Of a DNA stretch of 12,256 bases, positions 1-7,116 are shown in pieces; within the stretch, counting starts at the first letter, position 1, and every line of letters starts with the position of its first letter. Below the pieces are notes generated by a model, which worked only from the letters and a program-made list of their open reading frames with translations, was not told the origin of the DNA and ran no database searches. The stretch is taken from contig CANDYO010000060.1 of assembly GCA_947424995.1 (NCBI GenBank), forward strand, positions 1 through 12,256. Direction: 5' to 3'. Source of the stretch: Rickettsiales bacterium (lineage in GTDB: Bacteria > Pseudomonadota > Alphaproteobacteria > Rickettsiales > CANDYO01). A program made the translations under genes and the position numbers.

Positions 1-237
1 CCAAAGTCGAAATAATTTGCGGATAATTAAAATTGATAAAGACAAAATTAAAACTAAATCAATTATAATCAAAGTAATGATCATTTTAGGATTTTGGATA
101 TCTGATAATTGGCTTTTAGTAATTTGGCTATAGGTAAGAAAAGTACTTATCGCCGCTAAAATCAGCAATGCAATAGTATAATGGCGGAAGATTTTAGAGA
201 AATTATGCCAATATTTTTTATATTTTTCTAGAGTCAT
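1..237 (-). CDS. ntrY: N-terminal end of a probable NtrY-type membrane sensor histidine kinase (partial)
   Basis: An open frame runs from an ATG at 237 to the window edge, 79 codons without a stop. The product starts with a basic, aromatic stretch (about residues 1-20). Two hydrophobic segments follow, near residues 21-36 and 52-71, with a short polar loop between them carrying the TYSQIT and NPK motifs, then IIRKLFRLW. This resembles the first membrane hairpin of alphaproteobacterial NtrY kinases, where a segment rich in leucine and isoleucine ends in an Arg-containing turn and Trp before the later extracytoplasmic and kinase parts. In the family NtrY pairs with the response regulator NtrX. 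The HAMP, PAS and kinase domains lie outside the window, so function is inferred from the membrane hairpin alone. No clear Shine-Dalgarno sequence precedes the ATG; an ATG 15 bases upstream reads only two more codons before a stop. It could be another two-helix membrane protein. Confidence 0.55.
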   Translation of the reverse strand, partial: MTLEKYKKYWHNFSKIFRHYTIALLILAAISTFLTYSQITKSQLSDIQNPKMIITLIIIDLVLILSLSILIIRKLFRLW

Positions 238-293
238 TGTTAGTTAGCCATGGTTTGAAGACTGGTTGTATGAGTTCTGCGCTTAAGGCCTAT

Positions 294-421
294 GAGGTCG
301 TCATCCTTGGCCGAAGGCCGAGGATCCAGTTAAAATCTCTTTTGTATTCTAAGTCTCTATAATTTAAAAAGAATTCAACTAGACCCTCGGCTGCACTTTG
401 TTTGCCAAGGGTGATGACCTC
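294..421. repeat. Palindromic intergenic repeat, copy A
   Basis: The element opens with GAGGTCGTCATCCTTGGCC and closes with GGGTGATGACCTC, so its ends are inverted copies of each other. Each arm is itself a hairpin: the left tip is GGCCGAAGGCC, and the right tip joins CCCTCGGC to GCCAAGGG across a loop. The centre (about 345-390) is AT-rich. Related copies lie at 1753-1878 and 5943-6060. Copy A is inverted relative to the other two when the sequence next to CCAGTT is compared. It occupies much of the 301-base gap between the sensor kinase and coaBC. The rest of that gap (422-538) is AT-rich, with a short GTTGT/ACAAC hairpin near 472-488 that lacks a T tract, and I see no gene in it. The design resembles Rickettsiales palindromic elements, but I cannot assign a named family. 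Confidence 0.85.
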
Positions 422-538
422 GCGTGTTTTAGCGTGATCTTTAACTTATACAAAACAGGTCTCTTAATTATGTTGTTGATTCTACAACAAAAATAACCAT
501 ATTCCAAAAGATTTAATTAAATTTTCTCAAGATACTAC

Positions 539-1723
539 TTATATTCTAGCGATAATTTCGAGCAAGTTTTGGGCAACCTTATCTTTATGGCTTTTTTCAA
601 TATGATAGCTACGGTTATTACTGGTGATTACATGAAGTTCATTAGTGTCTTGCCCGAATGCTTTGCCATTGGATACATCGTTAATGGCAATTAGATCTAA
701 ATTTTTTTCACGCAACTTATTCATTCCATATTCTTCGAAATTATTAGTTTCAGCGGCAAACCCCACCACCAATAATTTAGGGAATAATTTTTTGATATTA
801 GCGATGATATCAGTGTTTTTCTGTAAATTTAATTTGATATATTCGTCATCTTCGTCAGTTTTTTTAATTTTCTGAGCGCTGTAATTAGCTGGCTTATAAT
901 CGGCAACTGCGGCAGCGCCAATAAAGATATCAGCAGTTACTGAAGTTTCAAGAGCCGCTTTAAGCATCTCATCGGCAGTTTCAGTCTTAATAAACCTAAC
1001 TCCGCTTGGAGGGATAAGATTAGTATTGCCGGAAATAAGGATAACTTTAGCGCCCATAAAATTGGCTATTTTAGCTAAGGAGTAACCCATTTTGCCAGAG
1101 CTATGGTTGCTTAAATAGCGAACCGGATCTATTTTTTCTTGAGTGGGGCCAGCAGTGATAACTATTGTCTTATTTTTGAATATTTTTTCAATGCCAGCAG
1201 CTTTTACATATTCAAGAATTTCTTGAGGCTCAAGCATTCTTCCCTCACCATAATCACCGCAGGCTTGGGCGCCAATATCTGGGCCAATGGTTTTAAAATT
1301 ATGCTGCTCTAATTTATGAATATTAGCTTGAACGAGTGAATTGCTCCACATATCTTTGTTCATTGCTGGAGCTATCATGATTGGCGCTTTTGTAGCTAAG
1401 CAAACTTCAGTTAACAAACAATTGGCAAAGCCATTGCTAAGTTTAGCAATCATATTAGCGGAAGCTGGGGCAATCAGAATCAAATCAGCCGCTTTAGCTA
1501 AAGTTATATGAAGCATCTGGTCATTAAGCCCTAAAGCATCACTATGGAGATGTATTTTACCAGGGAATAAAGAGCGCAAAGTTAAAGGTGAGACGAATTC
1601 TGTCGCACTTTTAGTAAGAATTACCTCAATATCAAATCCATCTTCGATTAATAACTTAGCGAGTTCAATAGACTTATAAGCGGCAATGCTCCCAGAAATC
1701 CCAATAATAACTTTTTTTACCAT
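539..1723 (-). CDS. coaBC: Bifunctional phosphopantothenoylcysteine decarboxylase / phosphopantothenate-cysteine ligase
   Basis: This cytoplasmic flavoprotein makes 4'-phosphopantetheine for coenzyme A. CoaB joins cysteine to 4'-phosphopantothenate using CTP, and CoaC decarboxylates the product. The 394 residues match the usual full length of Dfp/CoaBC. The CoaC half (about 1-180) has the GISGSIAAYKS flavin-binding start, the active-site His72 in LHITLAKAAD, the APASAN segment (85-90), the PAMN motif with Asn122, and ACGDYGEGR with the reactive Cys155. The CoaB half (about 185-394) has AGPTQEKIDPVRYLSN, the SSGKMG nucleotide loop (208-213), AAVADYKP (271-278), KIKK (285-288), VGFAAET (320-326) and INDVS (347-351). 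All key residues look intact. The ATG has only a weak A-rich leader and no clear Shine-Dalgarno sequence. A promoter candidate lies about 240 bases upstream, beyond repeat B, so the transcript may carry that repeat in its leader. Confidence 0.97.
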   Translation of the reverse strand: MVKKVIIGISGSIAAYKSIELAKLLIEDGFDIEVILTKSATEFVSPLTLRSLFPGKIHLHSDALGLNDQMLHITLAKAADLILIAPASANMIAKLSNGFANCLLTEVCLATKAPIMIAPAMNKDMWSNSLVQANIHKLEQHNFKTIGPDIGAQACGDYGEGRMLEPQEILEYVKAAGIEKIFKNKTIVITAGPTQEKIDPVRYLSNHSSGKMGYSLAKIANFMGAKVILISGNTNLIPPSGVRFIKTETADEMLKAALETSVTADIFIGAAAVADYKPANYSAQKIKKTDEDDEYIKLNLQKNTDIIANIKKLFPKLLVVGFAAETNNFEEYGMNKLREKNLDLIAINDVSNGKAFGQDTNELHVITSNNRSYHIEKSHKDKVAQNLLEIIARI

Positions 1724-1752
1724 TTATTTTTACTTTTTTTATTCAGTTAACC

Positions 1753-1878
1753 GAGGTCGTCATCCTTGGTCGAAGGCCGAGAATCCAGTTGAATTCTTTT
1801 GAAATCTTCAGTTGTGCAAAGCTGTATAAGAGATTTAAACTGGATCCTCGAGCCGCTTCGCGTCCCAAGGATGACCTC
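1753..1878. repeat. Palindromic intergenic repeat, copy B
   Basis: Like copy A, this starts GAGGTCGTCATCCTTGG and ends CCAAGGATGACCTC, giving a long inverted repeat with hairpin-forming arms. The sequence just inside the left arm (CCAGTTGAATTCTTTT) matches the inner right arm of copy A read on the other strand, so B is inverted relative to A. The two copies therefore bracket coaBC in opposite orientation. The left tip (GGTCGAAGGCC) instead looks like the left tip of A, so tips and inner arms seem to be mosaic. The right tip is a different sequence, GAGCCGCTTCGCGTC. It sits between the promoter candidate at 1963-1991 and coaBC. Confidence 0.85.
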
Positions 1879-1962
1879 GCGTGTTGATAATCCATAGTTC
1901 ACCTGCATTTTGCTTACCATATAATTTAAATGCAATTCAGCTCATAAACAGTATTTTTTTGC

Positions 1963-1991
1963 ATTATAGCTTCTGTGAGCTAAAAAGTCAT
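1963..1991 (-). promoter_or_regulatory. Sigma-70-type promoter candidate for coaBC
   Basis: On the minus strand a perfect -10 box TATAAT (1968-1963) follows ATGACT (1991-1986; four of six matches to TTGACA) at a 17-base spacing. It lies just past the ankyrin gene's stop codon and points at coaBC. The start of transcription would fall near 1956, giving a leader of about 230 bases that includes repeat B. Part of the spacer can also form a small TAGCT/AGCTA hairpin, which could be a weak end signal for the ankyrin gene instead. Confidence 0.5.
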
Positions 1992-2015
1992 TGTTTATGT
2001 GTAAATAAAAACCGT

Positions 2016-5000
2016 TTAATCATTTTTACCACCCTTAGCTCTCTTGGCATCCGCTGTTTTAGAATTAATAACGCTAGAAGAGGGATGTACAGAGCTGCCG
2101 CTAGGTACGTGTTCTACTGTGCCACTCAGTTTGCTTCTCAATTGCATTGTTTGTTTTTCAGCATCTGCTTGTTCTCTAGCCTTTCTAGCACCTTTACGTC
2201 CTACTCTACTGTTCCCGTAGTGGTGTCCTTCTTCACTAACTTTTTTACCTCCCGCAGTGGAGACTGTAGTTGAATGATTGACTGCAGAATTTGGTTTGCC
2301 GTTCTGAGGCGTGGATCTTTTCGCTGCAGTGGAGACTGTAGTTGAATGATTGACTGCAGAATTTGGTTTGCCATTCTGAGTAGTTGATCCTTTTTCTGCA
2401 GCTTCTTCCACTACCACTTCAGCTGTAGGAGCATTAGTAGAGCTTATTATTCTAGCTCCACTCTTTGACGGAGTGCTACTGCTTACTTTAACGCTACTCG
2501 CTTGCTCTTGTGCAAGAAATTTTTCTCTTTCTGTCAATTTTTTACTTAGCCATTCACCGTCTAAACGGCATTCACTTTTCTTTCCTCCTGGGTCAGGATC
2601 TATATGCTCTAGTAACATGCCTTTGCTATTAAAAACTAAAACATCACATACGTTTTCGTTAACTTCGCCATTCACCAATCGTGGAACTTCTATCCTATAG
2701 ACTTTACTAGGAGAGTCACTAGGGTGACCAGGTTCAAAGGTGAATTTCTCACCAACCATAGTTTCAATAACTTGCCCTTTACCATCTGCATCGTGATATG
2801 TTTTTGTGTTTGATCCACTAGATTTGCCTGTAAACTCTTTGTTATAATCTAAACCATCTGCTTTGATTTTCTCATAATTACGAGGATTTACTAATATTCC
2901 TCTTCGTTTTTTCTCTTCCTCAGTTCCAAGTTCATTGCTAGTACTAGAAATAGATGTAGACATAGGAGCTAAGCTATCTAGATCAATATTTGGATTAACA
3001 TTTGGATCAACAGCAGCTGCTGCGACTCCTAGATCTTGAGCTTCCTTCTTTTGATGATGCTCTAATTGCGCTAATAAAAGCTTGGTACTGCTTTCTATTT
3101 CTGTGGTAGCAGGCTCTATATCCGCGAGTACTTGAAATACATTCTGATTAGCTTTGTTTTTAGCAATTAATAACTGTGGATTTCTATCGATGGCTGTTGT
3201 TAGCTCACTTAGCTTTCCAGTTTTAGCCAATTCTACAAAATTATTGAACTCTGCCTCACTAACTTCTGGTTTAGCTGATTTCAATGCGCTTTTTAACTTC
3301 GTTTTAGGAGCAGCATGAGGCGGTGATGCTTTTGCTTGCGCATCTAGTGCAGTTCCTAGTGCGGTAAAATCGGTTGAATCTAATCCTGGTTGTTGATAAG
3401 GCCCGCCTTCAATTTTTTGTCCAGCAATTACTGCTTGCAGTTTTGGCAAGGCTGCGGGATCTACATATTGAGCTGGATTGCGCTCAAAATCTAAAGCCAC
3501 AACATCTCCGCCGGCAAGCATTCCAGCTCGGCTTTTTTGCTCAGAAAGCTTTTTTAAGTCATTCAATGCTTTGGTAACATGGTCAGATTCAGCCGGGCTA
3601 ACAATAGCATTCGGAGTATTTACCCGCTCATGGAAGTTAACTAATGTTTTTACAGCTTTCCCCGCTAACACTCGATTCGCTTCTATTTCATTTAAATATT
3701 GAGCAACAGGTTTTTCTGCAACAGGGTTTAGACTATTAAGACCTTGCAGTCGTGTTGTCTCAGCAACTTCAGCTGGTTTGTTTTCGTAGAAGTTTTTAGC
3801 AGTTATATCAGCACCATTATTAACTAAAACTGCAGAAAGAGAAACGTTACCAGCTATGGCTGCTTGATGTAGTGCGGTGTTTCCATCTAGATCTAAAGGT
3901 TCTTTTAGCAGTTTTGTTACCGTATCTTGATACCCTCTATCTTTTAGAAATTTAAAGAGCTTTTGCGTCTCTCCTTGAGTAATAGTTGAAGTATCATGTG
4001 CAATTGCCTGTTTAAAAGATTTAACAGTTTGAGAATATTGGTGATCTGGATTACTTTCGTCTGCTAATTTGGTTACTACGCCTCTTAAACCCTCATCGAT
4101 GTTTTGTCCAGTGGTATCGTGAATGGAAAGATTACCTTTACCTAATTGTGCATTAAGCACAGTTTGTAACTTTACTAAATCATCATGCTCGTTTCCTAAA
4201 TAGGCTTGAGGATTTTTTTGAAAATCTGGAGTTTGAGAAAGAGCTTCTAGTCTTTCTAGCGCTACGTTCACATTTTGATCCTCCTCTTTGGGTTTACTTC
4301 CCTGTTTATTTGCCTTATCATAATGTACAAGTAATTTACTTACTGAGTCTTTTCCAGATGCTCGATCTTTCTGAATTTTTCCTAAATATTGTCCAGTTGT
4401 TGCTTTTAAACCAGTTAATTGAGCTGTTGTACGGCCGGCAACCTCTAGTGGTGTTTGACCTTTTTGACCTAGTTTATCATTATTTTTAACATCTAAGCTA
4501 GCACCACTATCAACTAAAAATGTGGATAGATCTACTCTACCAGTTCTAGATGCTGTATGTAGGGCAGTATCTCCAGTTAAATTATTTTGAGCGTTTATAT
4601 CAGCTCCGTTATCAACTAAAATTTTAGCTAATGCTTGATCGTTTTTTGTTGCTGCTATATGAAGAGCAGTATCTCCATTTGAATTTTGGGCATTTACACC
4701 AGCGCCTCCATCAATTAAAATTTTAGCTAATTCTCCATTTCCTTCAAGTGTTGCTAAGTGTAGCGGTGAATTTCCTTCTTCATCTCTATGATTTAATACA
4801 AATTCTCTTTGTGCTTCAGGCAATTCGTTTAAAACGTTTCTTACATCTACCTCTTTAGTAGTTTCTCCTATTCCTAGAGTACCAAAGTCATCTTTATTAA
4901 ATGCTTCGTTGAATTTTACCAGAGCAGCTTTGTTAGCCTCATCTACTTTGTCTGATTCATTAACGATGGAAGGGTTTGAAGCAGCGGATATACTCCTAAG

Positions 5001-5750
5001 TTCTTCTCGTTCTTCATCTGACATAGGAAGTTTTTTAACTGTGGAAACTTTTTTAGTTGTTTTCGTACGATCTATCACAGGTGGTGCATCTTTAGTGGAT
5101 AAAGCAGCAGCGCTCTTTACTGGAACTGGGCCTTTTGCTGTTGTATGTCCTGTAGTTAAGACGGATTCCCTCCTGTTAACTTTAGGATTTGCTGTTCCTT
5201 TAGGTGCTGGAGTAGCTTTTTTTTCTGCCGCCAATCGCAAAGCTTCTGCTTTTTCCTTTTCTCTATTTGCCGTTGCTATTAGCGCATCTTTTGGAGTGGT
5301 AAGTTCGCCATCCAAATACGTACTTACTGGGGCTGTATCAGGATTGCCGAATAGAGCTCCAGCCTTAAAATATCTTTGGTTTGCTTTAGCGAATTCAGCT
5401 GGAGTTTGGTTTACTACTTTTTCTCCAAAGATTCCGTCCCTTACTTTTGCATTATTTTTTGCTTCTAGGTTTGCTCCATTTTGTACTAGGATTTCAGCAA
5501 GTTCTAGATCTCCGTTTTTAGCAGCAAGATGCAGGGGGGTGTTTCCGTTATCATCTATGGACTGAAGTAGTACGTAATCCTTCATTTCTTGTGGCATTGC
5601 TGCTAGAGCTTTTTTAGTATCTGTTCTTACTTGTACTATATCTCTATCATCTTCAGGATGAAATGCGTCAGTTTCAGCAACTCCTCCATTAAAGGCTGCT
5701 CTAAAGCTCTCTAGTGCTTCTTTTTTTAAAGTTTCTTTGGATTTAGCCAT
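2016..5750 (-). CDS. Large modular ankyrin-repeat protein, candidate secreted effector
   Basis: I recognise ankyrin repeats but no named family. Canonical repeats lie at about residues 66-98, 322-354, 357-389, 393-424 and 620-652, each with a TPLH/TALH-type turn and an ILVxNGA-type second helix. Single repeats are followed by half repeats such as NQTPAEFA and GQTPLEVA. The regions around them are also alike, suggesting three diverged copies of one module (about 9-160, 275-560, 575-805). A Lys/Thr/Pro/Ala-rich linker spans about 160-245. Residues 945-1080 look globular and unfamiliar. Residues 1119-1166 are a 24-residue tandem duplication, and the tail is basic and polar. There is no signal peptide or membrane segment, so the protein is cytosolic or exported by a signal-peptide-independent route. 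Rickettsiales ankyrin proteins are often type IV or type I secreted and bind host proteins; that role is inferred here. The start has only a weak AAAGAG upstream. The frame is intact over 3.7 kb, so it is probably under selection. Confidence 0.9.
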   Translation of the reverse strand: MAKSKETLKKEALESFRAAFNGGVAETDAFHPEDDRDIVQVRTDTKKALAAMPQEMKDYVLLQSIDDNGNTPLHLAAKNGDLELAEILVQNGANLEAKNNAKVRDGIFGEKVVNQTPAEFAKANQRYFKAGALFGNPDTAPVSTYLDGELTTPKDALIATANREKEKAEALRLAAEKKATPAPKGTANPKVNRRESVLTTGHTTAKGPVPVKSAAALSTKDAPPVIDRTKTTKKVSTVKKLPMSDEEREELRSISAASNPSIVNESDKVDEANKAALVKFNEAFNKDDFGTLGIGETTKEVDVRNVLNELPEAQREFVLNHRDEEGNSPLHLATLEGNGELAKILIDGGAGVNAQNSNGDTALHIAATKNDQALAKILVDNGADINAQNNLTGDTALHTASRTGRVDLSTFLVDSGASLDVKNNDKLGQKGQTPLEVAGRTTAQLTGLKATTGQYLGKIQKDRASGKDSVSKLLVHYDKANKQGSKPKEEDQNVNVALERLEALSQTPDFQKNPQAYLGNEHDDLVKLQTVLNAQLGKGNLSIHDTTGQNIDEGLRGVVTKLADESNPDHQYSQTVKSFKQAIAHDTSTITQGETQKLFKFLKDRGYQDTVTKLLKEPLDLDGNTALHQAAIAGNVSLSAVLVNNGADITAKNFYENKPAEVAETTRLQGLNSLNPVAEKPVAQYLNEIEANRVLAGKAVKTLVNFHERVNTPNAIVSPAESDHVTKALNDLKKLSEQKSRAGMLAGGDVVALDFERNPAQYVDPAALPKLQAVIAGQKIEGGPYQQPGLDSTDFTALGTALDAQAKASPPHAAPKTKLKSALKSAKPEVSEAEFNNFVELAKTGKLSELTTAIDRNPQLLIAKNKANQNVFQVLADIEPATTEIESSTKLLLAQLEHHQKKEAQDLGVAAAAVDPNVNPNIDLDSLAPMSTSISSTSNELGTEEEKKRRGILVNPRNYEKIKADGLDYNKEFTGKSSGSNTKTYHDADGKGQVIETMVGEKFTFEPGHPSDSPSKVYRIEVPRLVNGEVNENVCDVLVFNSKGMLLEHIDPDPGGKKSECRLDGEWLSKKLTEREKFLAQEQASSVKVSSSTPSKSGARIISSTNAPTAEVVVEEAAEKGSTTQNGKPNSAVNHSTTVSTAAKRSTPQNGKPNSAVNHSTTVSTAGGKKVSEEGHHYGNSRVGRKGARKAREQADAEKQTMQLRSKLSGTVEHVPSGSSVHPSSSVINSKTADAKRAKGGKND
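2254..2397 (-). repeat. Two 72-base tandem repeats inside the ankyrin gene
   Basis: Units at 2254-2325 and 2326-2397 match over their first 55 bases with a single G/A difference, then diverge over the last 17. The 72-base period keeps the reading frame and encodes two 24-residue units sharing QNGKPNSAVNHSTTVSTA. Such near-identical units suggest recent slippage or unequal recombination, and unit number may vary between strains. Confidence 0.93.
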
Positions 5751-5786
5751 AATTTTAACTCTTTAACTTTAATATTTCTCTTAAAT

Positions 5787-5815
5787 ACTAAATAATAACT
5801 GAAATTTATTAACAA
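5787..5815 (-). promoter_or_regulatory. Weak promoter candidate for the ankyrin gene
   Basis: On the minus strand TTGTTA (5815-5810) is followed after 17 bases by TTTAGT (5792-5787). Each matches four of six consensus bases. Transcription would begin about 30 bases before the ATG at 5750. In such AT-rich DNA chance matches of this quality are common. Confidence 0.3.
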
Positions 5816-5862
5816 ACGGTTAAAAGTATTTTGTAATAAATAGTAATATTTGTTGATTTGCT

Positions 5863-5891
5863 AAGAAGAAGGTGGGGGGGTATCTTATAAT
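5863..5891 (+). promoter_or_regulatory. Promoter candidate toward lpxC with a G tract in the spacer
   Basis: A perfect TATAAT lies at 5886-5891 on the plus strand. At normal spacing the -35 position (about 5863-5868) reads AAGAAG, a poor match, so an activator would be needed if this promoter is real. The spacer contains seven consecutive G bases (5874-5880), which stand out in this AT-rich context. The transcript would run through repeat C before reaching lpxC. Confidence 0.35.
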
Positions 5892-5942
5892 CTAGTAGAT
5901 AGACCGTTTGCGTGAACTTAAGATTAATGCTTAGAGACATAC

Positions 5943-6060
5943 GAGGTCGTCACCCTTGGCAAACGAAGTGCAGCCGAGGGTCCAGTTGAAAGTTTTTAAA
6001 ACCTTGAGTCATTAAGAGATTTTAACTGGATCCTCGGCCTTCGGCCAAGGATGACGGCCT
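5943..6060. repeat. Palindromic intergenic repeat, copy C
   Basis: Read on the minus strand, this copy follows repeat A closely: the same GGCCGAAGGCC tip, the same CCAGTTAAAATCTCTT inner arm, and the opposite tip GGCTGCACTTCGTTTGCC. Its outer right end has drifted to GATGACGGCCT instead of GATGACCTC. It is therefore inverted relative to A and in the same direction as B. It fills most of the space between the promoter candidate at 5863-5891 and the lpxC ribosome binding site, so it may lie in the lpxC leader. Confidence 0.85.
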
Positions 6061-6120
6061 AACGTGCTTTAGGTGTAGTGCTGAATCATGCAAATGCTCT
6101 TTAAACATAACTTAAAATTT

Positions 6121-6133
6121 TGAGGTTATTTTG
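6121..6133 (+). promoter_or_regulatory. Ribosome binding site and TTG start of lpxC
   Basis: TGAGG at 6121-6125 stands five bases before a TTG at 6131. The TTG puts the QRTIKN motif at residues 6-11, where LpxC proteins normally have it. No in-frame ATG upstream offers a better start. Confidence 0.75.
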
Positions 6134-7033
6134 TTTATTAAAAACCAACGTACGATTAAAAATAAGGTAAGTTGTTTTGGTATTGGTTTGCATAGTGGCA
6201 GTTTTGTGAATATGTCACTGCTTCCAGCGCCAATAGATAATGGTATCAGTTTTCGTAGAATTACGGCTGATCGCAAAATAATTGGCGAAATTAAAGCTGA
6301 ATATGATTTGGTATCCACCACTTTTTTAGGCACTAATTTAGTTAGTCGTGATGGAAAAGTTAAAGTAGCTACGGTTGAACATTTAATGGCAGCGCTTTGG
6401 GGATGTGGTATTGATAATGTTGTTGTTGAAGTAGATGCTGATGAAATGCCAATAATGGACGGTAGTTCAGATCATTTCGTGTTTATGATTGAATGCGCAG
6501 GGGTTCGTGAGCAAAATGCTGGTAGACGTTTTATTGAAGTGTTGCGTAAAGTTGATATTTCTGACGGTGATGCGCATGCATATATCGCGCCTAATAGTGA
6601 TTTTTCAGTAAGAATGGAAATTGCTTTTAATGACACTATCATCAATAAACAATCATATGATTTTTATGCTAATGTTAGTTCTTTTAAGATTGAACTGGCT
6701 AAAGCACGTACTTTTGGTTTATTAAAAGATGTTGAGAAGCTTAAAGAACTTGGGCTTATCAAAGGTGGATCACTGGATAATGCTATTGTAGTTGATAGTG
6801 ATAGAGTGCTTAATGACAATGGTCTTCGCTACGCAGATGAATTTGTTCGTCATAAAGTGTTAGATTCAATTGGTGATTTATATCTCTCTGGTGCCAGAAT
6901 TATGGGGCATTTCCATGGAATTAAATCCGGCCACTCCTTAAATAATCAATTGTTACGCAAATTACTTGCTGATAAATCTGCTTGGCGGATGATTCAGTTT
7001 AATGATAAATTTGACTTTGCTTTAGCAAGTTAA
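6131..7033 (+). CDS. lpxC: UDP-3-O-acyl-N-acetylglucosamine deacetylase
   Basis: LpxC is the zinc-dependent cytosolic enzyme that removes the acetyl group from UDP-3-O-acyl-GlcNAc, the committed step of lipid A synthesis. The 300 residues are the normal length. The N-terminal QRTIKN and GIGLHSG motifs are present. Glu83 and His84 lie in TVEHLMAAL (catalytic acid and first zinc ligand). His241 and Asp245 in RHKVLDSIGDL supply the other zinc ligands. His268 in SGHSLNN is the catalytic histidine. ARTFGLLKD (192-200) matches the conserved substrate-binding stretch. No key residue is missing, so the organism probably makes lipid A. Translation starts at TTG behind a GAGG site. It is the only plus-strand gene here, divergent from the ankyrin gene and convergent with the small cysteine protein gene. 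In other bacteria LpxC is controlled mainly by proteolysis; nothing here tells whether that holds. Confidence 0.97.
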   Translation: MFIKNQRTIKNKVSCFGIGLHSGSFVNMSLLPAPIDNGISFRRITADRKIIGEIKAEYDLVSTTFLGTNLVSRDGKVKVATVEHLMAALWGCGIDNVVVEVDADEMPIMDGSSDHFVFMIECAGVREQNAGRRFIEVLRKVDISDGDAHAYIAPNSDFSVRMEIAFNDTIINKQSYDFYANVSSFKIELAKARTFGLLKDVEKLKELGLIKGGSLDNAIVVDSDRVLNDNGLRYADEFVRHKVLDSIGDLYLSGARIMGHFHGIKSGHSLNNQLLRKLLADKSAWRMIQFNDKFDFALAS

Positions 7034-7072
7034 AGAGAATCTATATCTTTTTTGATTCGTGAGTGATTTTTA

Positions 7073-7113
7073 TCATCCTTATAAAAGTTCACTAATTCGG
7101 TTATAGGTTTTGG
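7073..7113 (-). mobile_element. Decayed end of an insertion sequence
   Basis: This stretch aligns base for base, with one gap, to 12120-12161, the 3' end of the transposase gene at the right edge plus its outer flank. The shared core is TCATCC, then a TAAAxGTTxAC-like segment, then TAATTCG. Read on the minus strand it still resembles the last codons of that transposase (Q-N-L, then a stop where Ser stood, then P-N and the same TAG). Similarity ends near 7113. It is a relic too short to be active. Confidence 0.6.
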
Positions 7114-7116
7114 CTG

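Noticed and set aside
472..488. GTTGT/ACAAC hairpin as the coaBC terminator
   Set aside because: Only five base pairs and no T tract on the minus strand.
1747..1935. 62-codon minus-strand reading frame
   Set aside because: It is a read-through of palindromic repeat B and its flank; the peptide is a translation of the repeat arms, and there is no ribosome site.
1881..2273. 130-codon plus-strand reading frame overlapping the ankyrin gene end
   Set aside because: Antisense to the ankyrin tail and its downstream region; the composition is that of a shadow, without a convincing start signal.
4909..5565. 218-codon plus-strand reading frame
   Set aside because: It lies wholly antisense to the ankyrin gene, whose frame shows clear repeats. 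The antisense product is a Ser/Ala/Phe-rich shadow with no recognisable domain.
294..6060. CRISPR array from the repeated elements
   Set aside because: The three copies are widely spaced, differ in orientation and are nested palindromes over 110 bases long, unlike short direct repeats with spacers.
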